Shown: positions 33,448-42,001 of the stretch, one piece after another
Layout of the letters: each line of letters starts with the position of its first letter
Position numbering within the stretch: position 1 is the stretch's first letter
DNA from: Kaistia hirudinis
Lineage (GTDB): Bacteria; Pseudomonadota; Alphaproteobacteria; Rhizobiales; Kaistiaceae
Reading direction: 5' to 3'
Assembly: GCF_014196455.1 (NCBI RefSeq)
Contig: NZ_JACIDS010000005.1
Span: forward strand, 496,001-560,000
DNA length: 64,000 nucleotides
Notes under the pieces: generated by a model
Database searches by the model: none
What the model was told of the DNA's origin: nothing
What the model saw: the letters and a program-made list of their open reading frames with translations, nothing else
Made by a program: the position numbers and the translations under genes

Positions 33448-34722
33448 ATGAAGATCAGAGCCTTTCTTCTCGGGGCCGCCGCATCGGCTCTGCTGAGCAG
33501 CGCGGCCTTTGCCGCCGACGCGCCCACCGCCGAGGCGGTCCTCAAGACCTATGCCGACATCGCGCAGGCGAAGTACGAGGACGCCCTTTCCGGCGCCAAG
33601 ACGCTGGACACCGCGATCGACGCGCTGATCGCGACGCCGTCCGAGGCGACGCTTGCCGCGGCGCGCAAGGCCTGGATTGACGCACGGCCCGCCTATCAGG
33701 AGACCGAGGGCTACCGCTTCGGCAACGCCATCGTCGACAATTGGGAGGGCCGCGTGAACGCCTGGCCGCTCGACGAAGGCCTGATCGACTATGTCGACAC
33801 CAAGAGCTACGGCACGGAGTCGGATGCCAACCCGCTCTATACGGCCAATGTGATCGCCAACAAGGAGATCCAGATCGGCCCCGACAAGATCGACGCGACG
33901 ACCATCAATGCCGAGTTGCTCGACAAGCTGCAGGAAGCCGGCGACATCGAGGCGAATGTCGCCATCGGCTATCACGCGATCGAGTTCCTGCTCTGGGGCC
34001 AGGACCTGAACGGCACCGGCCCCGGCGCCGGCAACCGCCCCTACACCGACTACGACACCAAGAACTGCACCAACGGCAATTGCGACCGCCGCGCCGCCTA
34101 TCTGAAGGCAGCGACCGACCTGCTCGTGAAGGATCTCTCCGACATGGCGGCCAACTGGCAGCCTGAGGGCGAGGCTCGCAAGGAGCTGGTGGCGAAGGGT
34201 CCCGAGGGCGGGCTTTCGACCATCCTGACCGGCATCGGTTCGCTCTCCTATGGCGAGCTCGCCGGCGAGCGCATGAAGCTCGGCCTGCTGCTGCACGATC
34301 CGGAAGAGGAGCATGACTGCTTCTCCGACAACACGGCCAACAGCCATTATTACGATCAGGCCGGCATGGTCTCGATCTGGGACGCCAGCTACAAGCGCAG
34401 CGACGGAACGGTCGTCTCCGGCCCGAGCCTTCGCGACCTTGCCGCGGCCAAGAACCCGGAGGCAGCCAAGCGGGTCGACGAGGCGATGGCCGCGACCACG
34501 GCCAAGATGCAGGTCCTCAAGGACACGTCGGATGGCGGCGAGCACTACGACCAGATGATCGCGGCCGGCAACGATGCCGGCAACAAGATCGTCCAGGACG
34601 TCGTCGATGCGCTGGTGTCGCAGACCCGCGCCGTCGAAGGCGTGGTGGCCGCGCTCAACCTCAAGATCGAGGTCGAAGGCTCCGACAGCCTCGACAATCC
34701 GTCGGCCGTCGACGGTCAATAA
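33448..34722 (+). CDS. Imelysin-family periplasmic protein
   Basis: A 424-residue exported M75/imelysin protein (signal peptide 1-22, AAFAAD). The family signature GxHxxE is intact at G174-Y-H176-A-I-E179. Related proteins (IrpA, the M75 domain of EfeO) are made under iron limitation and thought to bind iron or haem outside the membrane; peptidase activity is doubtful. A CTNGNCD segment and a CFSD segment give three Cys for possible disulphides. It is followed by a very strong hairpin (34757-34790). Abundance is likely higher than for the downstream genes. Confidence 0.88.
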   Translation: MKIRAFLLGAAASALLSSAAFAADAPTAEAVLKTYADIAQAKYEDALSGAKTLDTAIDALIATPSEATLAAARKAWIDARPAYQETEGYRFGNAIVDNWEGRVNAWPLDEGLIDYVDTKSYGTESDANPLYTANVIANKEIQIGPDKIDATTINAELLDKLQEAGDIEANVAIGYHAIEFLLWGQDLNGTGPGAGNRPYTDYDTKNCTNGNCDRRAAYLKAATDLLVKDLSDMAANWQPEGEARKELVAKGPEGGLSTILTGIGSLSYGELAGERMKLGLLLHDPEEEHDCFSDNTANSHYYDQAGMVSIWDASYKRSDGTVVSGPSLRDLAAAKNPEAAKRVDEAMAATTAKMQVLKDTSDGGEHYDQMIAAGNDAGNKIVQDVVDALVSQTRAVEGVVAALNLKIEVEGSDSLDNPSAVDGQ

Positions 34723-34756
34723 GGCGCATCGACGGACAACGGGGCGATCCCTATCT

Positions 34757-34790
34757 AAGGTCTCGGCCGCCGGGGGACGGCCGAGACCTT
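34757..34790 (+). other. Very strong intercistronic hairpin after the imelysin gene
   Basis: A perfect 13-bp stem (34757-34769 with 34778-34790), loop of 8, 34 bases past the imelysin stop and 18 before the multicopper oxidase start. No T run follows. It probably acts as an mRNA 3'-end stabiliser or partial terminator, making the first gene(s) more abundant. Confidence 0.6.
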
Positions 34791-34808
34791 CGAACCGCGC
34801 AGGCAATC

Positions 34809-36266
34809 ATGATCTCTCGTCGCTCGCTGCTCCTCGGCGCCGCCGGATTTGCTGGAGCGGCTCTCGTCGGCAATGCGAGCGGGGGACGCGCCTATGCGCG
34901 CCCTCTGGCGCCCGTCGCAACGCCGGGCGCCGAGAAGGCGGTCCGGCTCGATCTGGTCGCGAAGGAGCGCAGCCTCGCGCTCCCCTGCTTCGACGGCCAC
35001 GACCTGCCGCTGTGGACCTTCGCCGACCAGGGCCTGCCGCCGGTCGTGCGGCTGAATCTTGGTGACCGGCTGGACACGCATCTAGTCAACGGATTGACGC
35101 GACCCGGCGAGCACGTCTCGATCCACTGGCACGGCATTCGGCTGCCGAACGACCAGGACGGCGTGCCCTATCTCGTGCAGCCGCCGGTCGAACCGGGCCA
35201 AAGCTACGATTATTCCTTCGTGCCGCCGGACACCGGCACGTTCTTCTTCCACACCCACTGCAACACGGTCGAGCAGCTCGGCCGCGGTCTTGCCGGCATC
35301 CTGATCATCGATGGAGACGCGCCGGAGCCCTATGACGACGACCAGCTCGTCGTCATGCGCGACTGGCGGCTCGACGAGGCGAGGACAGGCTTCCTGCCCT
35401 TTCTCACGCTTGAAGGCGCCGGCCGCGCCGGAACCTTCGGCACGGTGCGCAGCGTCAATGGCATCACCAATCCCCTCGTCGAGGTGCCGGCGGTCGCGGA
35501 TGTGCGGCTGCGCGTCATCAATGTCGATGCGACGCGCATCTCCGAGATCGGCTTCGAGGGCGCGGAAGCAGCCGTGGTCGCGATCGATGGCCTCGCCTGC
35601 CCGCCCTTCCCGCTCCGGTCCTGGAAGATGGGACCGGCGATGCGCGCCGACGTGGTGATCCGCACGCCGGCCGATGGCGGGACCGTGACGCTCTTCGACT
35701 ATTTCGCCGCCAAGCCCGTGCCGCTCGCCCGCTTCGTCGCGAAGGGCGCGCCGCGTCGGCAAGGCGATTTCGATCCCGCGCCCCTCGCGGCCGCGCGCAT
35801 CCCCATGCCCGACATCGACGGCGCCGGACGGCTGACGATGACCTTCTCGGCCACGGCGACCGGCGCGAGCGTCGCGGCGGCAACCGGCGATGACGGCCTG
35901 CCGCTCGGGCCACTCTGCCTTTCGGCCGCGAGTCTCTGGTCCATCAACAAGTCCTCCTGGCCGGGCCAGGGCATGGACCAGCTGCCGCCGCCGCTGTTGC
36001 AGCTCCAGCGGGGCCGCAGCTACCGGATGCAGCTCAAAAATCTGACGCCGCAGATGCACCCGATCCATATCCACGGCCATTCCTGGACCGTGATCGGATC
36101 GAACAAGCGCGTCCTGCCGCCGCATCACGCCGATACCGTCCTGCTCCTGCCGAAGGAAACCCTCGACGTCGCCTTCGTCGCCGACAATCCCGGCCGCTGG
36201 ATGCTGCATTGCCACATCATCGAGCATCAGGAGACCGGCATGATGGGCTGGTACGAGGTTTCTTGA
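34809..36266 (+). CDS. Tat-exported multicopper oxidase
   Basis: A 485-residue three-domain cupredoxin oxidase. The N-terminus SRRSLLLGAAGFAGAA is a twin-arginine signal, fitting export after copper loading. All four copper motifs are present: H106-W-H108-G, H148-T-H150, H417-P-I-H420-I-H422 and H467-C-H469-I-I-E-H473 with M478 as axial type 1 ligand. Such enzymes oxidise Fe(II), Cu(I) or phenols using oxygen; between two imelysins and a di-haem enzyme, ferroxidase activity is the best guess. The next gene's TTG start overlaps its stop. No Met-rich insert of the CueO sort is seen. Confidence 0.9.
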   Translation: MISRRSLLLGAAGFAGAALVGNASGGRAYARPLAPVATPGAEKAVRLDLVAKERSLALPCFDGHDLPLWTFADQGLPPVVRLNLGDRLDTHLVNGLTRPGEHVSIHWHGIRLPNDQDGVPYLVQPPVEPGQSYDYSFVPPDTGTFFFHTHCNTVEQLGRGLAGILIIDGDAPEPYDDDQLVVMRDWRLDEARTGFLPFLTLEGAGRAGTFGTVRSVNGITNPLVEVPAVADVRLRVINVDATRISEIGFEGAEAAVVAIDGLACPPFPLRSWKMGPAMRADVVIRTPADGGTVTLFDYFAAKPVPLARFVAKGAPRRQGDFDPAPLAAARIPMPDIDGAGRLTMTFSATATGASVAAATGDDGLPLGPLCLSAASLWSINKSSWPGQGMDQLPPPLLQLQRGRSYRMQLKNLTPQMHPIHIHGHSWTVIGSNKRVLPPHHADTVLLLPKETLDVAFVADNPGRWMLHCHIIEHQETGMMGWYEVS

Positions 36267-37483
36267 AGCGGGTCCTCGCCACGCTCGCCGCCAGCGCGTC
36301 GATTGCCTGGGCCGGATCGGTCTTCGCCGGCGCGCCGGATTCCGGGCTCGACTTCGCGATGGGCAAGGCGCTGTTCGATCGCATGTGGGTCCAGGCGCCG
36401 TCCTCGACGGCCGCCAATGACGGGCTCGGACCGCTTTTCAACGAGAAGAGCTGCGCCAGCTGCCACACCGGCAAGGCCTTCTCGGCCGCGATGACCATCG
36501 GGCCGGACGGCGGAATCACGGCGCGCGGGCTCTCGGTTCGCCTCGGCAATGCCACCGGCGAAGCGGATCCCGTCTATGGACGCCAGATCCAGCCCCGCTC
36601 GGCCAATGGCATCATCAGCGAGGGCAGCGTCGCCTATCGGGTCGAAGGCACGCCGCCGCGCGTCGTCCCGAGCTTCGAGCCAGCCCGCGGGCCGCTCGCG
36701 CCGGGAATCCATATGGGCCCGCGCCAGGCACCGCCGCTGCGCGGCATCAGCGCGCTCGGCGCGGTCGATCCCGCAGCAGTCGAGCGGATCGCGGCGGAGC
36801 AGAAGGCGCGCGGCGCCGGGCCTTCCGGCCGGCCGCGTTTTGTCGAGCGGGACGGCAAGCGCGTTCTCGGCCGCTATGGCTGGAAGGCTTCGGCGCCGAC
36901 GATCGACGCGCAGACGGCGGACGCCTTGGGCCTCGACATCGGCATGTCGAGCCCGCTCTTCCCGCATCCCTATGGCGACTGCACGCCCGCCGAGGCCGAT
37001 TGCCTCGCGGCCCCGAACGGCCGCAGCGCCGAATTCGACGGCGAGGAAATCTCCAACGACATGATCCGCGTGCTCGCGGTCTATGTCGAAGGCCTCAAGG
37101 CGCCCGCGCCGCGGCCGGATACGCGGGGCGAGGCGCTCTTTGCGTCGGCCGGCTGCGCGGCCTGCCATGTGCCGGACATGCCGGCGCTGGGAGGTGGCAC
37201 GGTGCGCATCTTCTCCGATCTCCTTCTGCACGACATGGGCGCGGAGCTCGACGATGGCGTCGGCGAGCCCGGTGTGCTGTCATCGGAATGGCGCACGGCT
37301 CCGCTACTGACGCTTTCGACTCGCCGTGCACCCGATCGGCGCTATCTTCACGACGGGCGGGCGGCGACCATCGCGGATGCCGTCCTCGCCCATGGCGGAG
37401 AAGCGGCCGCGGCCCGCTCGAATTTCGAAGCGCTCCCGGATGGCGACCGGGCGGCGCTCATCGCCTATCTGGAAACACTATGA
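36263..37483 (+). CDS. Di-haem oxidoreductase (DUF1111-type, exported)
   Basis: A 406-residue periplasmic c-type cytochrome with two haem-binding CxxCH motifs (C64-x-x-C-H68, C298-x-x-C-H302), as in the di-haem oxidoreductase/putative peroxidase family. I start it at TTG 36263: it follows GAGG, overlaps the multicopper oxidase stop (TTGA) and gives a good signal peptide (KRVLATLAAS...VFAGAP). The frame upstream is within the oxidase gene. It is followed directly by a second imelysin (ATGA overlap). It may reduce ferric iron or peroxide, or pass electrons. Confidence 0.87.
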   Translation: MKRVLATLAASASIAWAGSVFAGAPDSGLDFAMGKALFDRMWVQAPSSTAANDGLGPLFNEKSCASCHTGKAFSAAMTIGPDGGITARGLSVRLGNATGEADPVYGRQIQPRSANGIISEGSVAYRVEGTPPRVVPSFEPARGPLAPGIHMGPRQAPPLRGISALGAVDPAAVERIAAEQKARGAGPSGRPRFVERDGKRVLGRYGWKASAPTIDAQTADALGLDIGMSSPLFPHPYGDCTPAEADCLAAPNGRSAEFDGEEISNDMIRVLAVYVEGLKAPAPRPDTRGEALFASAGCAACHVPDMPALGGGTVRIFSDLLLHDMGAELDDGVGEPGVLSSEWRTAPLLTLSTRRAPDRRYLHDGRAATIADAVLAHGGEAAAARSNFEALPDGDRAALIAYLETL

Positions 37484-38586
37484 TCGCGATCACCAAGCGC
37501 TTCCTCCTGCTCTCTCCCCTGATGATGTTGGCCGGCAAGGCGTTCGGCCGACAGCAGGCGCAGTTCGAGACGCCGCCGGTGATCGATGAGGCGGCCTTCC
37601 GCGCCGTGACGGCGAAGACGATCGACGGCTATATCCTGCCGGCCTACGGCACGCTGAAGGCGAAGACGGCCGCGCTTGCCGCAGCGGTATCCGCCAGTTG
37701 CGCCAATCCGGCGGCGACGCCCTCGGCCGAGGTGCGCGCCGCCTTCGAGGCCGTGCTCGACGCCTGGGCCGGCGTCGATTTCTTCCGCTTCGGGCCGATC
37801 GCCGACGAGGGCCGGCACGAGCGTTTCTGCTTCCTGCCCGATCCGCATGGGACCGGCGTGCGCCAGCTCCGCAAGATCCTGGCCGAGCCCGATCCCGCCC
37901 TGCTGGAGCCGGGCGCCGTCGCCAAGCTCTCCGCCGCGGTGCAGGGCCTCCCGGCGCTCGAAAGCCTGCTCTGGTCCGGCGAAAGCGCCACGGAATCGCT
38001 CGACTATCGCTGCCGCCTCGCCGCGCGGATCGCGGAGAATCTCGATGCCATCGCCGCAGCGACGCTCGATGGATGGACGAAAAAAGGCGGCTGGAAGGAA
38101 ACGATGCTGAGCCCCGGCGGCGACAACATCGTCTATCGCGACGTCACCGAGCCGGTCGTCGAGATCCTGAAGGCCATCGGCGTCGGCGTGCTGCAGATCC
38201 GCGACCAGCGCCTCCTGCCCGCGCTCGGCAAGTCCTTCGACGTCGCCAAGCCGGGCCGCGGCGTCTTCGTCAAATCGGGCATGACGCTGCCCTATCTGCG
38301 CGCCTCCGGCACCGCCATCGGCGATCTCGTGACGACATCGACCGTTCTCAGCCTCGCGCCGAAGGACGAGGCCCAGCTTCTCGACCAGACCAAGGCGATC
38401 CTCTCGACCTATGAGGCCAATCTCGCTGTCGGCGACGACTGGACCAAGGCCCTCACGACGCAGGCGAGCTACGACAAGCTGCGCGCCGCCTTCGACGTGT
38501 TGAAGAAGCTCGAGGACATCTACAACTACACCTTCCCGGTCGCGGCCGGCATTTCGCCCGGCTTCAACGCGCTCGACGGCGACTGA
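37480..38586 (+). CDS. Imelysin-family protein 2, lacking the usual His
   Basis: A 368-residue exported imelysin-like protein (hydrophobic N-terminus 8-23, then FGRQQAQF). The position of the GxHxxE signature reads GLPALE, so the His is replaced by Pro; the Glu is kept. Two conserved Cys (ASCANP and FCFLP) are possible disulphide partners. It overlaps the di-haem gene by four bases. This is the second-type imelysin often found beside di-haem enzyme and DUF1513 genes. Confidence 0.86.
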   Translation: MIAITKRFLLLSPLMMLAGKAFGRQQAQFETPPVIDEAAFRAVTAKTIDGYILPAYGTLKAKTAALAAAVSASCANPAATPSAEVRAAFEAVLDAWAGVDFFRFGPIADEGRHERFCFLPDPHGTGVRQLRKILAEPDPALLEPGAVAKLSAAVQGLPALESLLWSGESATESLDYRCRLAARIAENLDAIAAATLDGWTKKGGWKETMLSPGGDNIVYRDVTEPVVEILKAIGVGVLQIRDQRLLPALGKSFDVAKPGRGVFVKSGMTLPYLRASGTAIGDLVTTSTVLSLAPKDEAQLLDQTKAILSTYEANLAVGDDWTKALTTQASYDKLRAAFDVLKKLEDIYNYTFPVAAGISPGFNALDGD

Positions 38587-38588
38587 TC

Positions 38589-39686
38589 GTGGCGAGCCTG
38601 CGCCCCATCGCCGACCGCATCCTGGCCGCGATCCTGCCGCGCCAGCGGGCGGATGGCGCCGGGCTCGAAGAGGGGGCGGTCTTCATCAGCTCGGTTCGCA
38701 TCGGCCCGCGCCAGCATGCGGCGCTGATCATGGACGAGAACGGCCGCGAGCTCGGCCGTATCCCGCTCGAAGGCCGCGGGCATGACGTGGCGACCGACCC
38801 GGTCCATCGCCGCGCCGTCGTTTTCGCCCGCCGCCCCGGCTATTTTGCGCTCGCCATCGATGTGGCGAGCCTGACCCCCCTCGCAACCATCCGCCCGCCG
38901 GAGGGCCACCACTTCTTCGGCCACGGCGTGTTCTCGCCGGACGGGCGGCTACTCTACGCGACGGAGAACGATTTCGCCGCCGGACCGCGCGGCGTGGTCG
39001 GCGTCTATGATGCGAGCGCCGGCTTCGCGCGCATCGGCGAATTCGACACCGGCGGGCTCGATGCGCATGAACTGCTGGTTTCGCCCGATGGCGGCAGCCT
39101 GTTCGTCGCCAATGGCGGCATCGAGACTCATCCCGACTTCGGCCGCCAGAAGCTCAATCTCGCCGCCATGCGTCCCTCCATCGTCCGCATCGACCGCGCC
39201 CATGGCGACCGCATCGGCGAAAGCACGCTTCCCGACAATCTCAACCGCCTGTCGATGCGCCATATGAGCCTCGATGCGAAGGGCGATGTCTGGTTCGGCT
39301 GCCAATGGGAGGGCGACAAGAAGGAGCGCCCGCCGCTCGTCGGACGGATCGACCGCGACGGCGAACCGACGCTCCTGCCCTTCCCTGCGGACTGGGCCCG
39401 CCTCGCGCGCAATTATATCGGCTCGGTGACCGCAAGCCGCGACGGTTCGGTCATCGCCGCGTCGTCGCCGATCGGCGGCGCCGTGTTTCTCTTCGATGTC
39501 CAAAAGGGCGAACCGCTGGCCGCGCGCCCCTTCCGCGATGGCTGCGGCCTCGCAAGCGCCGCCGGCCATCATTTCCTGGCGACCTCAGGCGACGGCATTC
39601 TGGTCGACATGGCCGCGGACGACGCGCCGAAGACGATCGTCCGCCGCGACGTGCATTTCGACAACCACCTGAAGCGGCTGGACTGA
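38589..39686 (+). CDS. DUF1513 beta-propeller-like protein
   Basis: A 365-residue protein of the DUF1513 family (predicted seven-bladed beta-propeller) often at the end of imelysin operons. Repeating sheet-type segments such as GHDVATDPVHRRAVVFAR, HHFFGHGVFSPDGRLLYATEN and GGLDAHELLVSPDGGSLFVAN support it. It starts at GTG 38589, two bases after the imelysin 2 stop. Homologues usually bear a Tat signal; the N-terminus here lacks an evident RR signal, so location is uncertain. Six bases separate it from the convergent cfa gene. Confidence 0.82.
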   Translation: MASLRPIADRILAAILPRQRADGAGLEEGAVFISSVRIGPRQHAALIMDENGRELGRIPLEGRGHDVATDPVHRRAVVFARRPGYFALAIDVASLTPLATIRPPEGHHFFGHGVFSPDGRLLYATENDFAAGPRGVVGVYDASAGFARIGEFDTGGLDAHELLVSPDGGSLFVANGGIETHPDFGRQKLNLAAMRPSIVRIDRAHGDRIGESTLPDNLNRLSMRHMSLDAKGDVWFGCQWEGDKKERPPLVGRIDRDGEPTLLPFPADWARLARNYIGSVTASRDGSVIAASSPIGGAVFLFDVQKGEPLAARPFRDGCGLASAAGHHFLATSGDGILVDMAADDAPKTIVRRDVHFDNHLKRLD

Positions 39687-39692
39687 ACGGCC

Positions 39693-40925
39693 TCAGACCG
39701 CGCCGATGCTGGCGAGCCGCTTCTCCTCCTCGACGATATAGTCGCGGATCACCGGCACGTCGTCGCGCTTGTCCGAGATCAGGATCTGGAACACGAAATT
39801 CGAGCCGTGCAGGAAGCCGAGCTCGACCGAGGCCAGGTAGAAGTCCCACATCCGGCAGAAGCGCTCGCCCATCATGGCGACGGCCTCGTCGCGTTTGGCC
39901 TCATAGTTGAGACGCCAGTCGCGGATCGTCCAGTAATAATGCAGGCGCAGGCTCTCGCAGTCGTCGCACCAGGTGCCCGTGCGCTCCAGCGAGGCGAAGA
40001 CTTCGGACATCGCCGGAACATAACCGCCGGGGAAGATATATTTGCGGATGAACGGAGCGGTGGTACCGGGCGGCGACATGCGCGCGATGCAATGCACCAG
40101 CGCGAAACCGCCGGGCTTGGTCAGCTTCTTGATCGTCAGGAAGTAGTTGTCGAAATTGTCGATGCCGATCGCCTCCATCATGGCGATGGAGACGACGCGG
40201 TCATAGGTCCCCTGAAGCTCGCGATAGTCCTGCTCGATGAAGGTCACCTTGTCGGCGACGCCCTCGCGCTCCGCCCGCTCCTTGGCCACGGCGATCTGCT
40301 CGGGCGACAGCGAGACCGAGGTCACCTTGACCCCGTAGTTCCGCGCGAGAAACGTACCGAGCGCGCCCCAGCCGGAGCCGATCTCGGCGACATGCATCCC
40401 CGGCTCGAGCTTCAGCTTCGCCGCGATATGGCGGAGCTTGTCGATCTGCGCCTGATAGAGACCGACATCCGGCGATGTGTAATAGGCGCAGGAATAGGTC
40501 ATCGTCTCGTCGAGCCAGAGACGATAGAACTTCGGCGGGATATCGTAGTGATGGCGGATGTTCTGCGACGCCTCGCCGCCGAGCCGGTTCGACTGCTGGC
40601 TGCGGCGGAACTTCTTCCAGACCGCCCGCAGCGCCTTCTGCACGGGATGGGCGGCGAGGCCCGAGCGATTGACGGAGAACAGCATCAGCAGGTCGAAGAC
40701 CCGCCCGCCCTCCTCCATCACCAGCCGCTCGTCCATATAGGCCTCGGCGACCTTGAGCTCCGGATTGAAGAAGATCTCCCGCTCCACCGCCGCATCCTTG
40801 AGACGGATCGCGACGATGGGACCATCGACACCGCTGCCGAAGCTGCGCCGCTCGCCATCGGCGAAGGTCACGGTGAGGCGGCCCTTCTGGACGAAGCGCG
40901 TGAGCAGATGGGGAAGAAGGTGCAT
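39693..40925 (-). CDS. cfa: Cyclopropane-fatty-acyl-phospholipid synthase
   Basis: A 410-residue enzyme that methylenates unsaturated acyl chains of membrane phospholipids using S-adenosylmethionine. It has an N-terminal lipid-binding part (1-100) and a C-terminal methyltransferase domain with the SAM motif VAEIGSGWGALG (about 190), MTYSCAYY, and the family's late EFCDDCESLRLHYYWT-like region (here WCDDCESLRLHYYWT). An AGGATTCCG site precedes ATG 40925. Cyclopropane lipids raise resistance to acid and other stress. Convergent with the DUF1513 gene. Confidence 0.93.
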   Translation of the reverse strand: MHLLPHLLTRFVQKGRLTVTFADGERRSFGSGVDGPIVAIRLKDAAVEREIFFNPELKVAEAYMDERLVMEEGGRVFDLLMLFSVNRSGLAAHPVQKALRAVWKKFRRSQQSNRLGGEASQNIRHHYDIPPKFYRLWLDETMTYSCAYYTSPDVGLYQAQIDKLRHIAAKLKLEPGMHVAEIGSGWGALGTFLARNYGVKVTSVSLSPEQIAVAKERAEREGVADKVTFIEQDYRELQGTYDRVVSIAMMEAIGIDNFDNYFLTIKKLTKPGGFALVHCIARMSPPGTTAPFIRKYIFPGGYVPAMSEVFASLERTGTWCDDCESLRLHYYWTIRDWRLNYEAKRDEAVAMMGERFCRMWDFYLASVELGFLHGSNFVFQILISDKRDDVPVIRDYIVEEEKRLASIGAV

Positions 40926-40960
40926 CGGAATCCTGTGCTTTCGGGTAAGGGCCTGGTGAA

Positions 40961-41809
40961 TCAGCCGAGCTCGAAGCTCGTGATGCCGAAGATCGAATCG
41001 AGCGGAAGAAGAGGCGCGGTTCCTCGATACATGCGCGCGGTCTCGAATGCTGGAGAAAGTGCGTAGCGCGCCGCGAGCGACTGTGCGGCGGCATTGGGTT
41101 CGGGGCAATCGATGATGATCGTCTCGCCGCCGGCCTCCGCGGCCAGCGCACGGAAGAGGACATCGGCCCCTTCGGCGGTGCGCGCGAAGAGCGGTCCGAT
41201 CTTGAACCCGGAAACCGCCGGACGAATCACGCCATAGCCTTCGATCGCACCATCCTCGATGAGGGCATAGGCGCGGCGGCCTCCCTTTCCATCGAGCCAG
41301 GCATCGAGAAAGCGCGGCCGCGGCGCCGGGAAAAAGCCGGTGTCGAAGGCGATGACGCCAGCCGCGTTGCCACCCTCGACGCGCGCCAGCCGGGGATCGG
41401 TCGGTGCCGGGAGAACGGGCGCTCCGGCGAAGCGGATGTTACGGTGCTCGAGCACGAAGCCGGAACGGCGGTAATTGTCCTGCTGCGCGACGACGCCGTC
41501 GAGCCCGACGGTCCGCCCGTCCAGCCGTTCGAGCCCGGCCTGCCAGGTGCGCCAGCCCAGCCCCTTGCCGCGCTGGTCGGGACGGCAGATGTAGAAGCCG
41601 AGGAAGCCGAACGCCGGCCCATAGCGCACGACCGAAATCGCCGTGACCGGCTCGTCGCCAAGAAAGCCCATCAGGAAGCCGTCGGCATCCGCAGCGAGGA
41701 AGGCGTCGCGATCGCCGCGCCCCGGATTCCATCCCTCGCTTTCGGCCCAGCCGATGGCGATGTCGAGCTCGCTCGCCCCCATCGTCCGGATCGAGAATTG
41801 ATCGGTCAT
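40961..41809 (-). CDS. GNAT-family acetyltransferase with a C-terminal GNAT-like domain
   Basis: A 282-residue protein whose N-terminal half (1-145) is a standard acetyl-CoA-dependent acyltransferase (CRPDQRGKGLGWRTW is the CoA loop), followed by a second domain (about 150-280) of the sort in DUF1248-type GNAT proteins. Substrate unknown. I start it at ATG 41809 with GGAGA upstream; a long open frame upstream is not part of the protein. It precedes cfa in the same direction by 35 bases. Confidence 0.82.
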   Translation of the reverse strand: MTDQFSIRTMGASELDIAIGWAESEGWNPGRGDRDAFLAADADGFLMGFLGDEPVTAISVVRYGPAFGFLGFYICRPDQRGKGLGWRTWQAGLERLDGRTVGLDGVVAQQDNYRRSGFVLEHRNIRFAGAPVLPAPTDPRLARVEGGNAAGVIAFDTGFFPAPRPRFLDAWLDGKGGRRAYALIEDGAIEGYGVIRPAVSGFKIGPLFARTAEGADVLFRALAAEAGGETIIIDCPEPNAAAQSLAARYALSPAFETARMYRGTAPLLPLDSIFGITSFELG

Positions 41810-42001
41810 GCCGGTCTCCGACGCCATTCGAACGGGTATGGCGGTCAGGAGTGCCTCCTGTCCAGTGGGCGCTTGCGTCGTCAGTGCCCAGACGTCTAAC
41901 GTCCCCTCCAAGGGGCCGACTGCCAGCGCCCCGATCGGAGAAAAGTCGGCCTGCCAGCGCTTGCCCGCACGACCGCCGACACGGTCACGGAGGAGACCCC
42001 T

